This document shows positions 8,358 to 17,403 of a DNA stretch of 64,000 nt, one piece after another; the first letter of the stretch is position 1; every line of letters starts with the position of its first letter. The stretch is from Enterococcus casseliflavus NBRC 100478. GTDB lineage: Bacteria > Bacillota > Bacilli > Lactobacillales > Enterococcaceae. The notes under the pieces were generated by a model. That model did no database searches and had not been told where the DNA came from. It worked only from the letters and a program-made list of their open reading frames with translations. Location of the stretch: positions 244,420-308,419 of the forward strand of contig NZ_BCPT01000002.1 of the NCBI RefSeq assembly GCF_001544095.1, read 5' to 3'. Both the position numbers and the translations under genes were made by a program.

Positions 8358-9815
8358 TTATAACACGTTATTCAAATGATCAAGGGCTTTTTCTTTCCCT
8401 AATAATTCAACGGTATCTGGTAGTTCTGGTCCGTGGGTTTGGCCTGAGACCGCCACGCGGATCGGCATGAATAAATTCTTGCCTTTGATGCCTGTTTCTT
8501 TTTGGATCTCTTTGATGGCTGCTTTGACTGCCGCAGCCTCAACGACTGGCATCGCCTGTAATTTTTCTTTAAAGGCTGTCAAAACCGTCGGTACAGTTTC
8601 TCCTGCTAAGACTTCTTTGGCTGCATCATCTAATTCAGGGTGTTCTTCGAAGAACAATTCCGAAAGGTCGACGATTTGTGCCGCAAAACTCATTTGCGGT
8701 TGATACAAGGAAACGATTTTTTTCAACCAAGCAACTTTTTCTTCGGTCAATGTTTCTTCGATGCGACCGGCTTTTGCCAAGTAAGGGACGCACATTGCCG
8801 TCAATTCATCCAGATCCATTTGTTTCATGTACTGGTTATTGACCCATTCCAACTTCTTGGCATCGAAGGCAGCTGGTGATTTGCTCAACCGTTCAGGATC
8901 AAAGATTTTGATCAATTCTTCTTGAGAGAAAATTTCTTCTTCCCCTACTGGTGACCAGCCTAAAAGTGCAATGAAGTTGAACATAGCATCTGGCAGATAA
9001 CCCAACTCACGGTATTGCTCGATGAATTGGAGAATCGATTCGTCCCGTTTGCTTAATTTTTTCCCGGTTTCGCTATTGATGATCAACGTCATATGCCCGA
9101 ATTCTGGTGCTTGCCAGCCAAATGCTTCATAGATCATCAACTGTTTTGGTGTGTTGGCGATGTGGTCATCTCCACGCAGCACATGGGTGATTTTCATATG
9201 ATGGTCATCGACTGCTACTGCAAAGTTGTAAGTCGGCATACCGTCACGTTTTTGGATGACAAAATCGCCACCGACATTATCTGATTCAAAAACGATCTCG
9301 CCTTTGACCATGTCGTGGAATTTGTATTCAGTATTGCGAGAGACACGGAAACGAATCACTGGTTTCAAGCCTTGTGCTTCTTTTTCGGCTTGCTCTTCTG
9401 GTGTTAAGTTGGCACATTTCCCTGCATAATGGGGCATTTCGCCACGAGCTCTTTGGCCTTCACGTTCGGCTTCCAGTTCTTCTTCCGTACAATAACACTT
9501 ATACGCACGATTGCTTGCAAGCAATTGATCGATCAGTGGTTGGTAGATATCGCCGCGTTCTGATTGACGATACGGACCGTATTCTCCTGGATTTTCAGGT
9601 GATTCGTCCCAATCCATTCCTAACCATTGCAAGTTTTCAAGCTGGCTTTTTTCACCATCTTCAATGTTTCTTTTTTGATCGGTGTCTTCGATTCGGATAA
9701 TAAATTCACCGTCATTGTGACGAGCAAACAAATAATTGAATAAAGCCGTCCGAGCATTCCCGATGTGTAAATGTCCTGTTGGACTTGGCGCGTAACGTAC
9801 ACGTACTTTTGTCAT
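8358..9815 (-). CDS. gltX: glutamate--tRNA ligase
   Basis: 485 residues, class I synthetase. Seen: [18 protein letters not shown] at the N-terminus with the HIGN variant of HIGH, a Cys cluster CYCTEEE...AGKC near residues 108-135, and KLSKRDES near residue 255. It charges tRNA-Glu and, in organisms with GatCAB, also tRNA-Gln; the latter is inference. It has its own promoter after the yacL terminator, and precedes the cysE T-box as in B. subtilis and E. faecalis. Confidence 0.95.
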   Translation of the reverse strand: MTKVRVRYAPSPTGHLHIGNARTALFNYLFARHNDGEFIIRIEDTDQKRNIEDGEKSQLENLQWLGMDWDESPENPGEYGPYRQSERGDIYQPLIDQLLASNRAYKCYCTEEELEAEREGQRARGEMPHYAGKCANLTPEEQAEKEAQGLKPVIRFRVSRNTEYKFHDMVKGEIVFESDNVGGDFVIQKRDGMPTYNFAVAVDDHHMKITHVLRGDDHIANTPKQLMIYEAFGWQAPEFGHMTLIINSETGKKLSKRDESILQFIEQYRELGYLPDAMFNFIALLGWSPVGEEEIFSQEELIKIFDPERLSKSPAAFDAKKLEWVNNQYMKQMDLDELTAMCVPYLAKAGRIEETLTEEKVAWLKKIVSLYQPQMSFAAQIVDLSELFFEEHPELDDAAKEVLAGETVPTVLTAFKEKLQAMPVVEAAAVKAAIKEIQKETGIKGKNLFMPIRVAVSGQTHGPELPDTVELLGKEKALDHLNNVL

Positions 9816-9921
9816 TGTTTTCCTCTTCCTTCATCTGATTTCCAAGCCAGCCAAGCTGCTTGGGGCTTATTGTTCAGTTTAGTGGGAAAGACCCGCGTAA
9901 AAAACAGAACCCTCAAGTTGA

Positions 9922-9950
9922 ATTGTACAATCAATAACCCAATTAGTAAA
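9922..9950 (-). promoter_or_regulatory. gltX promoter
   Basis: TTTACT-17-TACAAT on the minus strand, directly after the yacL terminator hairpin. The leader would be about 100 bases. Confidence 0.5.
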
Positions 9951-9979
9951 GGCAGCTGGCATATTTTACGCCAGCTGCC
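9951..9979 (-). terminator. yacL terminator
   Basis: A 10-bp perfect stem GGCAGCTGGC/GCCAGCTGCC with a 9-base loop, five bases after the yacL stop; the following tract on the minus strand is only moderately T-rich. Confidence 0.65.
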
Positions 9980-9984
9980 TAGGA

Positions 9985-11124
9985 TTATTTCTCTGATTTC
10001 GATCCTTCTTTGTTGTCGATGCCGCGACCAGAATGGGCTGGTTTGGCAAAAATCATCCGCCCAGCTGCCGTTTGCAAGGCGCTGGTGACGATCACTTCGA
10101 TGTGTTCATTCATGTAATGCTGGCCATCTTCCACCACGACCATCGTCCCGTCATCTAGATAAGCGACCCCTTGCTGGCGCTCCGTGCCAGCTTTCACCAC
10201 TAAGACGTGCATGCTTTCTCCTGGAATCACCACTGGTTTGACCGCATTGGCTAACGCATTGATATTCAAGACAGGCACATTTTGAAATTCAGAAACTTTG
10301 TTTAGATTGTAATCATTGGTCACGACGACACCATCCAGCATCTTCGCTAACTTGATCAGCTTGCTATCGACTTCGGAAATGTCTTCAAAATCGCCTTCAT
10401 ACATCTCAACTGCGATTCCTTCTTCTTTTTGCAAAGCATTCAAAATATCCAAGCCGCGGCGGCCCCGAACCCGTTTCAAACTATCGCCAGAATCTGCGAT
10501 GTATTGCAATTCGTACAAGACAAAATTCGGGATCAGCAAGACGCCTTCTAAAAAGCCTGTTTTAGCAATGTCATAGATCCGACCATCAATGATCACGCTG
10601 GTATCCAAAATTTTGTATTTGTGGAAGTGGTCCGCGATCTTTCTTTCCAGCATCTGCTGTTCATCTTGCTCTTGGGGCTCTGCCTTTTTGTTTTTCGGGG
10701 CAAAGACTTTTTTCCATTCATCGATCCGTGTCGTCCCGATCTGAAAACCGAGATACCCTAACAGGACCATCACTAAGATTGGGGCGATCCCGTTGATAAA
10801 AGGAATATCCCAATTGTAAAAAGGAATCGACACGATCACACCGATCATCAGACCGATGATCGAACCAATTGCGCCAAACAAGAGATAGGTTAAGCTCAAT
10901 TCACTTAGTTTTTCTTCAATTTTGCGAATACCGGCTGCAATATATTTCGCTAATAGTAAAGATAATAAAAAGAAAATAAGGGCTCCAAGCAAACTATTAG
11001 TGATGTTATTATTCAGCCATTCATTTTGGGTTTGCCCAATGGCTTGCCATGCGATAGGCATCAGTGAGATCCCCAGACTTGCTCCGGCAAGTACCATTAG
11101 TGCGGTAATGACTCGTTTCTGCAT
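9985..11124 (-). CDS. yacL: PIN/TRAM domain membrane protein (YacL-like)
   Basis: 379 residues from ATG 11124, which has GGAGG at 7 bases; the longer start at 11163 is less likely. Order: four membrane helices in the first 140 residues, a PIN domain (ILDTSVIIDGRIYDIAKTGF with the first Asp residues, then VVVTNDYNLNKVSEFQ), and a C-terminal TRAM domain (about residues 300-360). It is expected to be a membrane-bound ribonuclease; substrate unknown. It follows radA on the same strand, a pairing conserved in Firmicutes. Confidence 0.85.
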   Translation of the reverse strand: MQKRVITALMVLAGASLGISLMPIAWQAIGQTQNEWLNNNITNSLLGALIFFLLSLLLAKYIAAGIRKIEEKLSELSLTYLLFGAIGSIIGLMIGVIVSIPFYNWDIPFINGIAPILVMVLLGYLGFQIGTTRIDEWKKVFAPKNKKAEPQEQDEQQMLERKIADHFHKYKILDTSVIIDGRIYDIAKTGFLEGVLLIPNFVLYELQYIADSGDSLKRVRGRRGLDILNALQKEEGIAVEMYEGDFEDISEVDSKLIKLAKMLDGVVVTNDYNLNKVSEFQNVPVLNINALANAVKPVVIPGESMHVLVVKAGTERQQGVAYLDDGTMVVVEDGQHYMNEHIEVIVTSALQTAAGRMIFAKPAHSGRGIDNKEGSKSEK

Positions 11125-11292
11125 ACATGTTCCTCCATACTCCAGTAGGTTTCTTTTGTTCAAAAATCCGTGCTGCCAGACAGGCTCCTTTCGCCAGTCA
11201 GCGGCTGTCGGTCGGTTGGTTCAAACGAATGAATCAGCAGCGTCAGGGCAAGAGGAGAGGCGATTGCCCCTTGCTCTTGCATTGACTCCACT

Positions 11293-12663
11293 TTAACGGA
11301 AGACTTTCCGCAAGGTTTCGGCTAAGGTAGACACGCCTTCGACTTCGATGCCTTTGGGCGGCTGCCAGCCAGTCAGATTATTTTTAGGCAAATAAACTTT
11401 CGTAAAACCTAGTTTTTGCACCTCTTTGACCCGTTGCTCGATCGCGTTGACTCGGCGAATCTCACCCGTCAAGCCAATTTCACCGATAAAACACTCCGTC
11501 GGGCTGGTGCCTTTTTCTTTGTAGCTAGACGCGATACTAACAGCGATCGCTAGATCGATCGCGGGTTCATTTAATTTGACCCCGCCGGCTGCTTTTAAGT
11601 AGGCATCTTGATTTTGCAGCAGCAAGCCTGCCCGTTTTTCTAAAACCGCCATGATCAGCGAGACGCGGTTGAAGTCTAGCCCCGTCGTCGTGCGTTTGGC
11701 ATTGCCGAACATCGTTGGCGTGACCAGTGCTTGGATCTCCACCAAGATTGGCCGACTGCCTTCCATTGCTACTACGATCGCCGATCCAGTTGCGCCTTCT
11801 AAGCGTTCTTCCAAAAAGACTTGTGACGGATTGGCGACTTCTTTCAACCCGCCTTCTTCCATTTCAAAAATCCCGATCTCATTGGTGGACCCAAAGCGGT
11901 TTTTTACGGCCCGCAAAATTCGAAAACTGTGGTGCTTTTCGCCTTCGAAATACAAGACGGTATCCACCATATGCTCCAGCATCCGCGGTCCTGCGATCGA
12001 GCCTTCCTTCGTCACGTGGCCAACGATAAAGATGGCGATGCCATTGGTTTTGGCGATTTTCAGCAATTCTGCGGTCGTTTCTCGCACTTGGCTGACACTG
12101 CCTGCCACGCTGGTGATATCCGGTTGGGTCATGGTTTGGATCGAATCGATGATCACATAATCTGGGCGGATGTTTTCGATCGCTTTACTGATCTCTGACA
12201 TGTCCGTTTCCCCATAGAGATAAAATTCTGTGTCGATGGCGCCTAAGCGCTGCGCCCGCATTTTGATTTGTTCGGCACTTTCTTCTCCTGACACATACAA
12301 GACCGTCCCGCCGATCGCTGCTAATTGCTGGGAAACTTGCAAGAGCAGCGTCGATTTTCCGATCCCTGGATCCCCACCGATCAAAATCAAGGAGCCTGGG
12401 ACCACGCCGCCGCCTAAGACGCGATTCAACTCAGCAAGTTTCGTTTGGACCCGCGGTTCTTTTTTCGGTACGACATCGGCGATTTTCGTCGGCTGCATCT
12501 TTTGCCCCGTCAATGTCGTACGTACTCGACGATCGGCGGTTTCTTGGATCACTTCTTCCACCATTGAATTCCAGCTGCCGCAATTGGGGCATTTCCCTAA
12601 ATATTTAGGGGAACTATACCCGCAATTTTGACAGACAAATTGACTTTTTGCTTTTTTTGCCAT
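11293..12663 (-). CDS. radA: DNA repair protein RadA
   Basis: 456 residues. In order: zinc finger C11-x2-C14 ... C25-x2-C28, RecA-like ATPase with Walker [11 protein letters not shown] near residue 95, the RadA-specific KNRFGST motif near residue 255, and a Lon-like C-terminal domain. RadA is a branch-migration helicase in recombination and, in Firmicutes, in natural transformation. The gene lies between dut and yacL on the same strand, all three probably one unit from the dut promoter. Confidence 0.95.
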   Translation of the reverse strand: MAKKAKSQFVCQNCGYSSPKYLGKCPNCGSWNSMVEEVIQETADRRVRTTLTGQKMQPTKIADVVPKKEPRVQTKLAELNRVLGGGVVPGSLILIGGDPGIGKSTLLLQVSQQLAAIGGTVLYVSGEESAEQIKMRAQRLGAIDTEFYLYGETDMSEISKAIENIRPDYVIIDSIQTMTQPDITSVAGSVSQVRETTAELLKIAKTNGIAIFIVGHVTKEGSIAGPRMLEHMVDTVLYFEGEKHHSFRILRAVKNRFGSTNEIGIFEMEEGGLKEVANPSQVFLEERLEGATGSAIVVAMEGSRPILVEIQALVTPTMFGNAKRTTTGLDFNRVSLIMAVLEKRAGLLLQNQDAYLKAAGGVKLNEPAIDLAIAVSIASSYKEKGTSPTECFIGEIGLTGEIRRVNAIEQRVKEVQKLGFTKVYLPKNNLTGWQPPKGIEVEGVSTLAETLRKVFR

Positions 12664-12707
12664 TGATCTCCTCCACTACTTCTATCAAACAGACCCCCAG
12701 GCAGGAT

Positions 12708-13217
12708 TTACTGATTCGAGGAGCCAAAGCCGCCGGTTCGGCTGGCAGTGGTTGTATCTTGATCAGCTTTTAAGAACGGCAAGAAAATTCCTTGGCCGAT
12801 CCGTTCGCCTTTTTTAATGACGACATCTGTGGGGCCGAAATTGGTAAACTGAAACATGATATGCCCTTCATTATCTGGATTGTCATAGTAATCGCTGTCG
12901 ATGACGCCGACACCATTCGTCAAGACTAAGAAACGTTTCAAAGGATTGCTGGAACGATTTGTCAGCTGCAAATACTCGTCTTCCCCCATATAGGCTTTGA
13001 TCCCCGTGGGAACCAAGGTTGGCTTCAACTGTTTTGCGGTCTCTTTTGCAAAAAGCGCTTTGACCCCGTCGATCACGCCCGCTTTCCAAATGCTTGGCAC
13101 CACGATTTCTTCCGCTGCTTCAAAGTCGTAACCAGCCGCATGATGGGTGGCACGTTGAGGCAAGGTGATGCTTTTTTCTCTATATGCTGTAATAATTTCA
13201 AATCCTCGTAATTTCAT
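12708..13217 (-). CDS. dut: dUTP diphosphatase
   Basis: 169 residues from ATG 13217 with GGAGG upstream (a TTG 12 bases earlier was rejected). Conserved dUTPase motifs: HHAAGYDFEAAE (motif 1), LTNRSSNPLK (motif 2), NGVGVIDSDYYDNPDNEG (motif 3), KKGERIGQG (motif 4) and the C-terminal RTGGFGSS (motif 5). It hydrolyses dUTP to dUMP, keeping uracil out of DNA and feeding thymidylate synthesis. It has an insertion of about 25 residues between motifs 1 and 2, which is common in the longer Firmicute and phage-type enzymes. Confidence 0.93.
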   Translation of the reverse strand: MKLRGFEIITAYREKSITLPQRATHHAAGYDFEAAEEIVVPSIWKAGVIDGVKALFAKETAKQLKPTLVPTGIKAYMGEDEYLQLTNRSSNPLKRFLVLTNGVGVIDSDYYDNPDNEGHIMFQFTNFGPTDVVIKKGERIGQGIFLPFLKADQDTTTASRTGGFGSSNQ

Positions 13218-13346
13218 GGGTTCCTCCAATAATAAAACATATAGCTATTTTAGCATAGGAAGAACTATTTTCTTCATGGAAAACACAATTATCGAAAAGT
13301 CTTTACAATTTCTTCGTTTAAAAATAGACCAAAAAGAAAAAAGGAC

Positions 13347-13375
13347 ATGACGAAACGCCCGTTTGCGAGTACAAT
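13347..13375 (+). promoter_or_regulatory. proBA promoter
   Basis: ATGACG-17-TACAAT, about 32 bases before the proB start codon. The -10 is good, the -35 matches four of six positions. Confidence 0.5.
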
Positions 13376-13406
13376 AGAAAAAATATCAAAAAATAGGCGG
13401 TGGCAT

Positions 13407-14222
13407 ATGCGCGCAGATCTTTCAAACAAAAACCGAATCGTTGTAAAAATCGGCACCAGCTCGTTGATTTATCCCAATGGTGCCATCAATCTAGCTGGCA
13501 TCGATGAATTAGCCTTTGTCTTAGCAGCTTTGCAAAACCAAGGCAAAGAAATCATCTTAGTTTCTTCTGGTGCGATCGGTGTTGGCATGAACAAGTTGAA
13601 TTTGAAAGAACGACCCGTGGAGATCCCGCAGCAGCAAGCCGTGGCAGCCGTTGGCCAATCGGAACTGATGACGATCTACAACCAGCGTTTTCAAAGTTAT
13701 AGCCAGCAGACTGCACAAATCCTGCTGACCAGAGACATCATCGAATTCCCCCAAAGCCGTCAAAACGTTAGCAACACCTTAGAACAGTTACTTGCGATGG
13801 GGATCATCCCGATCATTAATGAAAATGACACGGTGGCAGTGGATGAATTGGACCATCTCACCAAATTTGGCGACAATGACCAGCTGTCAGCGATCGTCGC
13901 TCAGTTGACGAAAGCCGAGCTTTTGATCATGCTTTCTGATATCGACGGCTTTTATTCCGCCAATCCGCTGAATGATCCTGATGCCGTTTTGTATTCCGAA
14001 ATCAATGAAATCACCCCGGAACTTTTAGAACAAGCTACGGGAAAAGGCAGTCCTTATGGAACCGGCGGTATGACAAGTAAACTAAAAGCCGCCCAACGCA
14101 TCTTAGACTTGAACAGTCACATGCTGCTGGCTAACGGCAAGCAGCCGAAAATTATTTTTGACTTGCTCGCAGGGGAACCTGTCGGCACCCACTTTTATCA
14201 ACGAACGGAGGATGAGCAATGA
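13407..14222 (+). CDS. proB: glutamate 5-kinase
   Basis: 271 residues from ATG 13407 (AGGCGGTGG upstream; the reading from 13347 would begin inside the promoter). The amino acid kinase fold is shown by VVKIGTSSL near the start, [12 protein letters not shown], the [12 protein letters not shown] substrate loop and [13 protein letters not shown]. It phosphorylates glutamate, the first step of proline synthesis. The protein lacks the C-terminal PUA domain of E. coli ProB, as many Firmicute enzymes do. Its stop overlaps the proA start by ATGA. No proC is present in the window. Confidence 0.95.
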   Translation: MRADLSNKNRIVVKIGTSSLIYPNGAINLAGIDELAFVLAALQNQGKEIILVSSGAIGVGMNKLNLKERPVEIPQQQAVAAVGQSELMTIYNQRFQSYSQQTAQILLTRDIIEFPQSRQNVSNTLEQLLAMGIIPIINENDTVAVDELDHLTKFGDNDQLSAIVAQLTKAELLIMLSDIDGFYSANPLNDPDAVLYSEINEITPELLEQATGKGSPYGTGGMTSKLKAAQRILDLNSHMLLANGKQPKIIFDLLAGEPVGTHFYQRTEDEQ

Positions 14223-15463
14223 GCAACTTGCAAACGATCGGTCAACAAGCTCAAGCAAGCGCCCAGACATTAAGCTTACTGAGTGCCAGTGAAAAAAACC
14301 ACCTACTGGCAGCGATGGCCGATGCTTTAGAAAAAGCTACTGAGACGATTTTAGCTGCTAATCAAAAAGACCTAGCCGCCGCAAAAGCCAAAGGAACCAG
14401 CCAGACGATGCTGGATCGTCTGTTGCTGACAGAACAACGGATCACCGAGATGGCTAACGGCATCCGAGAAGTCGCCCAATTGCCCGACCCAATCGGTGCC
14501 GTGGATAAAATGTGGCGCAATGCTGACGATCTTTTGATTGGTCAACAACGAGTGCCTTTAGGGGTCATCGGCATCATCTACGAAGCCCGCCCTAATGTCA
14601 CCACTGACGCAGCTAGTCTGTGTTTCAAATCAGGAAATGCCGTGATTTTGCGTGGTGGAAAGGAAGCCTTCCACTCCAATCAAGTCCTCGTGACTATTTT
14701 ACAAGAGGCTTTAGCTGCCAATGGACACTCCCGCCATGCGATCCAGTTTATCGAAGACACGAGCCACGAAACAGCGGCTGAGCTGATGCGGCTGACAGAT
14801 TACTTGGATGTTTTGATCCCTCGGGGAGGCGCCGGCTTGATTCGTCGTGTCAAAGAGACCGCCACGGTGCCAGTGATCGAAACCGGCACCGGCAACAATC
14901 ATATCTACATCGACCAAGCAGCCCAGCTGCCGATGGCACTGGCGATCGTCACGAATGCAAAGACTCAACGCCCTTCTGTCTGCAATGCCATCGAAACGAT
15001 CCTCGTCCATGAAGCAGTGGCAGCGGAGTTTTTGCCTATGGTAGAAAAGCAGTTTGCCGATCAAGTCGAATTGCGAGGGGATCAAAAAGCATTGGCGTTT
15101 TTGAACAATGCACAGCTTGCCACTGAAGAGGACTGGGCAACCGAGTTTTTAGACTATATCTTAGCGATCAAAGTGGTGGCTTCGCTAGAAGAAGCCATTG
15201 CTCACATCAATCGCTACAATACGAAGCACTCCGAAGCGATCATCACCGATGATTATTTCGCTTCCCAACGCTTCTTGAAAGAAGTTGATGCGGCGGCGGT
15301 TTACGTCAATGCCTCGACCCGTTTCACGGATGGCTTTATGTTTGGCTTTGGTGCCGAGATCGGCATCTCGACGCAAAAACTCCATGCCCGTGGGCCAATG
15401 GGGTTAGAAGCACTGACTTCTACCAAATACATTATTTATGGCGAAGGCCAGATCCGTAAGTAA
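14219..15463 (+). CDS. proA: glutamate-5-semialdehyde dehydrogenase
   Basis: 414 residues. It reduces glutamyl 5-phosphate to glutamate semialdehyde with NADPH, the second step of proline synthesis. Seen: the aldehyde dehydrogenase fold with [30 protein letters not shown], and the catalytic Cys in [12 protein letters not shown] near residue 257. Coupled to proB by a 4-base overlap, so the unstable phosphate intermediate can pass between the two enzymes. The unit ends at the structured terminator at 15478-15552. Confidence 0.95.
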   Translation: MSNLQTIGQQAQASAQTLSLLSASEKNHLLAAMADALEKATETILAANQKDLAAAKAKGTSQTMLDRLLLTEQRITEMANGIREVAQLPDPIGAVDKMWRNADDLLIGQQRVPLGVIGIIYEARPNVTTDAASLCFKSGNAVILRGGKEAFHSNQVLVTILQEALAANGHSRHAIQFIEDTSHETAAELMRLTDYLDVLIPRGGAGLIRRVKETATVPVIETGTGNNHIYIDQAAQLPMALAIVTNAKTQRPSVCNAIETILVHEAVAAEFLPMVEKQFADQVELRGDQKALAFLNNAQLATEEDWATEFLDYILAIKVVASLEEAIAHINRYNTKHSEAIITDDYFASQRFLKEVDAAAVYVNASTRFTDGFMFGFGAEIGISTQKLHARGPMGLEALTSTKYIIYGEGQIRK

Positions 15464-15477
15464 CGATACGAAAAAAC

Positions 15478-15552
15478 AGCCACTTGCTGTCATGACTCCC
15501 AATAGTTAGACTAAAAGCTAACTTTAAAAGGTCGGTACATGCGCAAGCGGCT
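15478..15552. terminator. structured bidirectional terminator between proA and a convergent gene
   Basis: Outer 10-bp stem AGCCACTTGC/GCAAGCGGCT (one G-U), with T-runs outside both ends on the respective strands. The 55-base interior holds a second hairpin AGTTAG/CTAACT (15504-15509 with 15518-15523) and the palindrome GTCATGAC. Confidence 0.6.
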
Positions 15553-15565
15553 TTTTTTCGTCCTC

Positions 15566-15967
15566 TTATGCTTGTGCACCCCGCAGAACGAAGGAAAGCG
15601 GTTCGATGCCAAACAATTCTGTCAGCACTCGATTGGTTGTGGCAAAGACGTCAGCTTCACAACTCTTTTTCGGACAAGCAATCGTCTGTCCTTTGCTGGA
15701 AAACGTATCCTGACGGCTGCCCTCTACGAAAATTACTTCTTGCGTTCCTTTTTGATAGATCAATCCTTCGTCTTCTTCTAATAATAAGCGCGTCTGCCAC
15801 TGATTGATCTGGGCAATTGGCATCACTAATGCAGCAGCATCCAAGTTTTCTAACGAAAAACTACGACCATCCGGCAGCTGCAGCGTGAAGGTATTGAGTT
15901 CATAAGGCAAACAGGCATTGCACCCTCCTTCTGTGATGACTTGGCTCGTGAGAATTTCTGCATTCAT
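15566..15967 (-). CDS. conserved-looking hypothetical protein with two Cys pairs
   Basis: 133 residues, no family recognised. ATG 15967 has AAAGGAGT upstream at normal spacing, and codon use matches the neighbours, so it is a real gene. Two Cys pairs, GGCNAC near residue 16 and CPKKSC near residue 98, could bind a metal or form disulfides; there is no signal peptide or membrane helix. The protein is acidic. It is a single-gene unit convergent with proA. Function unknown. Confidence 0.6.
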   Translation of the reverse strand: MNAEILTSQVITEGGCNACLPYELNTFTLQLPDGRSFSLENLDAAALVMPIAQINQWQTRLLLEEDEGLIYQKGTQEVIFVEGSRQDTFSSKGQTIACPKKSCEADVFATTNRVLTELFGIEPLSFVLRGAQA

Positions 15968-16117
15968 TCTTTTTGACTCCTTTCATGATTCATTCATGTT
16001 TAGTTTATCACAAACCTATGGCGCACGGCGGAGCAATTATTCCGTCTTAAGTTGGATGTGTTTCTTTTTCTTTCTTGCTATGCTAGGGATAAGAAAAAAA
16101 GTCTAGGAGGAGTCACA

Positions 16118-16321
16118 ATGAATACAGAAAGTTTATTAGGAAGAATCGTTACTGTCGTGGCAGTTTTAATCGCAGCATCCCTTGTTTTATCCGTTGTATT
16201 AGGCATTATTGGTGGGCTGATCGGATTGGTCTTCCGTTTCGGGATTCCTTTGCTGCTAGCCGTTTTGATCGTTCGCTGGTTAACATCGATTCGCCAAAAG
16301 CCAAGAAAATATTATCGTTAA
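16118..16321 (+). CDS. small hydrophobic membrane protein
   Basis: 67 residues from ATG 16118 with AGGAGG at ideal spacing; the longer reading from 16052 is not supported. Nearly the whole protein is two membrane helices (about residues 9-34 and 36-55) and a basic tail RQKPRKYYR, so the C-terminus should be cytoplasmic. An extended -10 (TGCTATGCT) lies about 30 bases upstream and a strong terminator follows. No family recognised; function unknown. Confidence 0.65.
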   Translation: MNTESLLGRIVTVVAVLIAASLVLSVVLGIIGGLIGLVFRFGIPLLLAVLIVRWLTSIRQKPRKYYR

Positions 16322-16334
16322 TTACAAGTAAATC

Positions 16335-16369
16335 AAAAACACCTGACTTTTGGAAAGTCAGGTGTTTTT
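16335..16369. terminator. bidirectional terminator
   Basis: 16-bp perfect stem (16335-16350 with 16354-16369), loop TGG, with T-runs on both strands, between the convergent small membrane protein and ZIP transporter genes. Confidence 0.9.
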
Positions 16370-16376
16370 TTATCGA

Positions 16377-17195
16377 TCAGCCTAATGCTACATCTAAAAC
16401 CATCATTAAGATAAAGCCTAGCATGACGCCAAAGACCGCAAAATGGCGGCGACTAGACAAGGTTTGCTGCGCTTCTGGAATCAATTCTTCCACCACTACA
16501 TAGATCATAGCACCCGCTGCAAAAGCCAACGCATACGGCAAGACAGCGGACATACTCGTTACTAGCAAAGCTCCGATCACACCGGCGATCGGTTCTACGA
16601 TCCCTGACGCTTGCCCGTACATAAAGGCTTTGGTTCGGCTTAACCCTTCTTGGCGCAAGGGGATCGAAACGGCTGCGCCTTCTGGAAAATTTTGGATCCC
16701 GATCCCGATCGCTACCGAAAGCGCCGCTAAGATCGCTGCTCGCGGATCATCGGCACTAGCCGCCGCCCCAAACGCTACCCCTACCGCCAAGCCTTCTGGG
16801 ATATTATGCAGCGTGATGGAAAAGACCAGCAAGATCGTTCGCTTCAAATGACTGGGCAAACCTTCTGTTTCATGATTCGGACCAAAATGCATATGCGGGA
16901 GCGTCTTATCTGCTGCATATAGAAACAAACCACCCAAACCAAACCCGATGCTGACCACAAGCCACGGAATGTCGCCATTTTCTTCGGCTCGTGCGATCGC
17001 AGGATCTAATAACGACCAGAAACTAGCAGCGATCATCACGCCAGAGGCAAACCCCAGCATCGTATTCAGGACATTTTTATTGATTTCTTTGAAGAAAAAG
17101 ACTAGCGCTGCCCCAAGCGCCGTCATACCATACGTAAAGATTGTCCCCGCCAACGCTTGCTGCCATGGCGACAATCCAACCAACCAATCCACCAT
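16377..17195 (-). CDS. ZIP family metal transporter
   Basis: 272 residues with eight predicted membrane helices. The ZIP signature is present: HNIPEGLAVGVAFG near residue 131 and QNFPEGAAVSIPL near residue 168 in helices 4 and 5, which form the metal path, and a later E in EELIPEA. A His-containing loop (HMHFGPNHETEG) lies between helices 3 and 4. It should import zinc or another divalent metal; the exact metal cannot be told. Single-gene unit, convergent with the small membrane protein gene. Confidence 0.9.
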   Translation of the reverse strand: MVDWLVGLSPWQQALAGTIFTYGMTALGAALVFFFKEINKNVLNTMLGFASGVMIAASFWSLLDPAIARAEENGDIPWLVVSIGFGLGGLFLYAADKTLPHMHFGPNHETEGLPSHLKRTILLVFSITLHNIPEGLAVGVAFGAAASADDPRAAILAALSVAIGIGIQNFPEGAAVSIPLRQEGLSRTKAFMYGQASGIVEPIAGVIGALLVTSMSAVLPYALAFAAGAMIYVVVEELIPEAQQTLSSRRHFAVFGVMLGFILMMVLDVALG

Positions 17196-17331
17196 TCGTC
17201 TGCTCCTTTGTCTAACTATTCTACCAATACTCTAGCATAGGAAGCCGTCAGGTTCTACTAGGAAGGCAGCAGCAGCCAAAATTTTTCTTTCACCAGCCCT
17301 AAGCCTTTCCTGATGAAATCCTCGGCTTTAC

Positions 17332-17360
17332 TTGAAAGTTTCAACATTCATCGCTATAAT
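17332..17360 (+). promoter_or_regulatory. strong promoter of the ABC-F gene
   Basis: TTGAAA-17-TATAAT; a near-consensus sigma-A promoter about 45 bases before the TTG start. Confidence 0.85.
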
Positions 17361-17373
17361 GCTAGGAGACTCC

Positions 17374-17394
17374 ATGTCAATTTATATAAAGTGA
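17374..17394 (+). CDS. possible 6-codon leader ORF before the ABC-F gene
   Basis: ATG at 17374 begins a reading frame MSIYIK ending in TGA at 17392-17394. AGGAG lies five bases before the ATG, though the transcript may start inside it. The TGA overlaps the GAGG that serves the downstream TTG start, so ribosomes ending here would be beside the ABC-F start. Confidence 0.3.
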   Translation: MSIYIK

Positions 17395-17403
17395 GGAAAA
17401 GAA

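Noticed and set aside
13407..14222. ProB truncated by a frameshift
   Set aside because: The 271-residue form without the PUA domain is normal in Firmicutes and the gene overlaps proA in frame-coupled fashion.
16377..17195. Opposite-strand ORFs over this and other long genes
   Set aside because: Shadow frames of genes with strong family matches; none has its own ribosome binding site and motif support.
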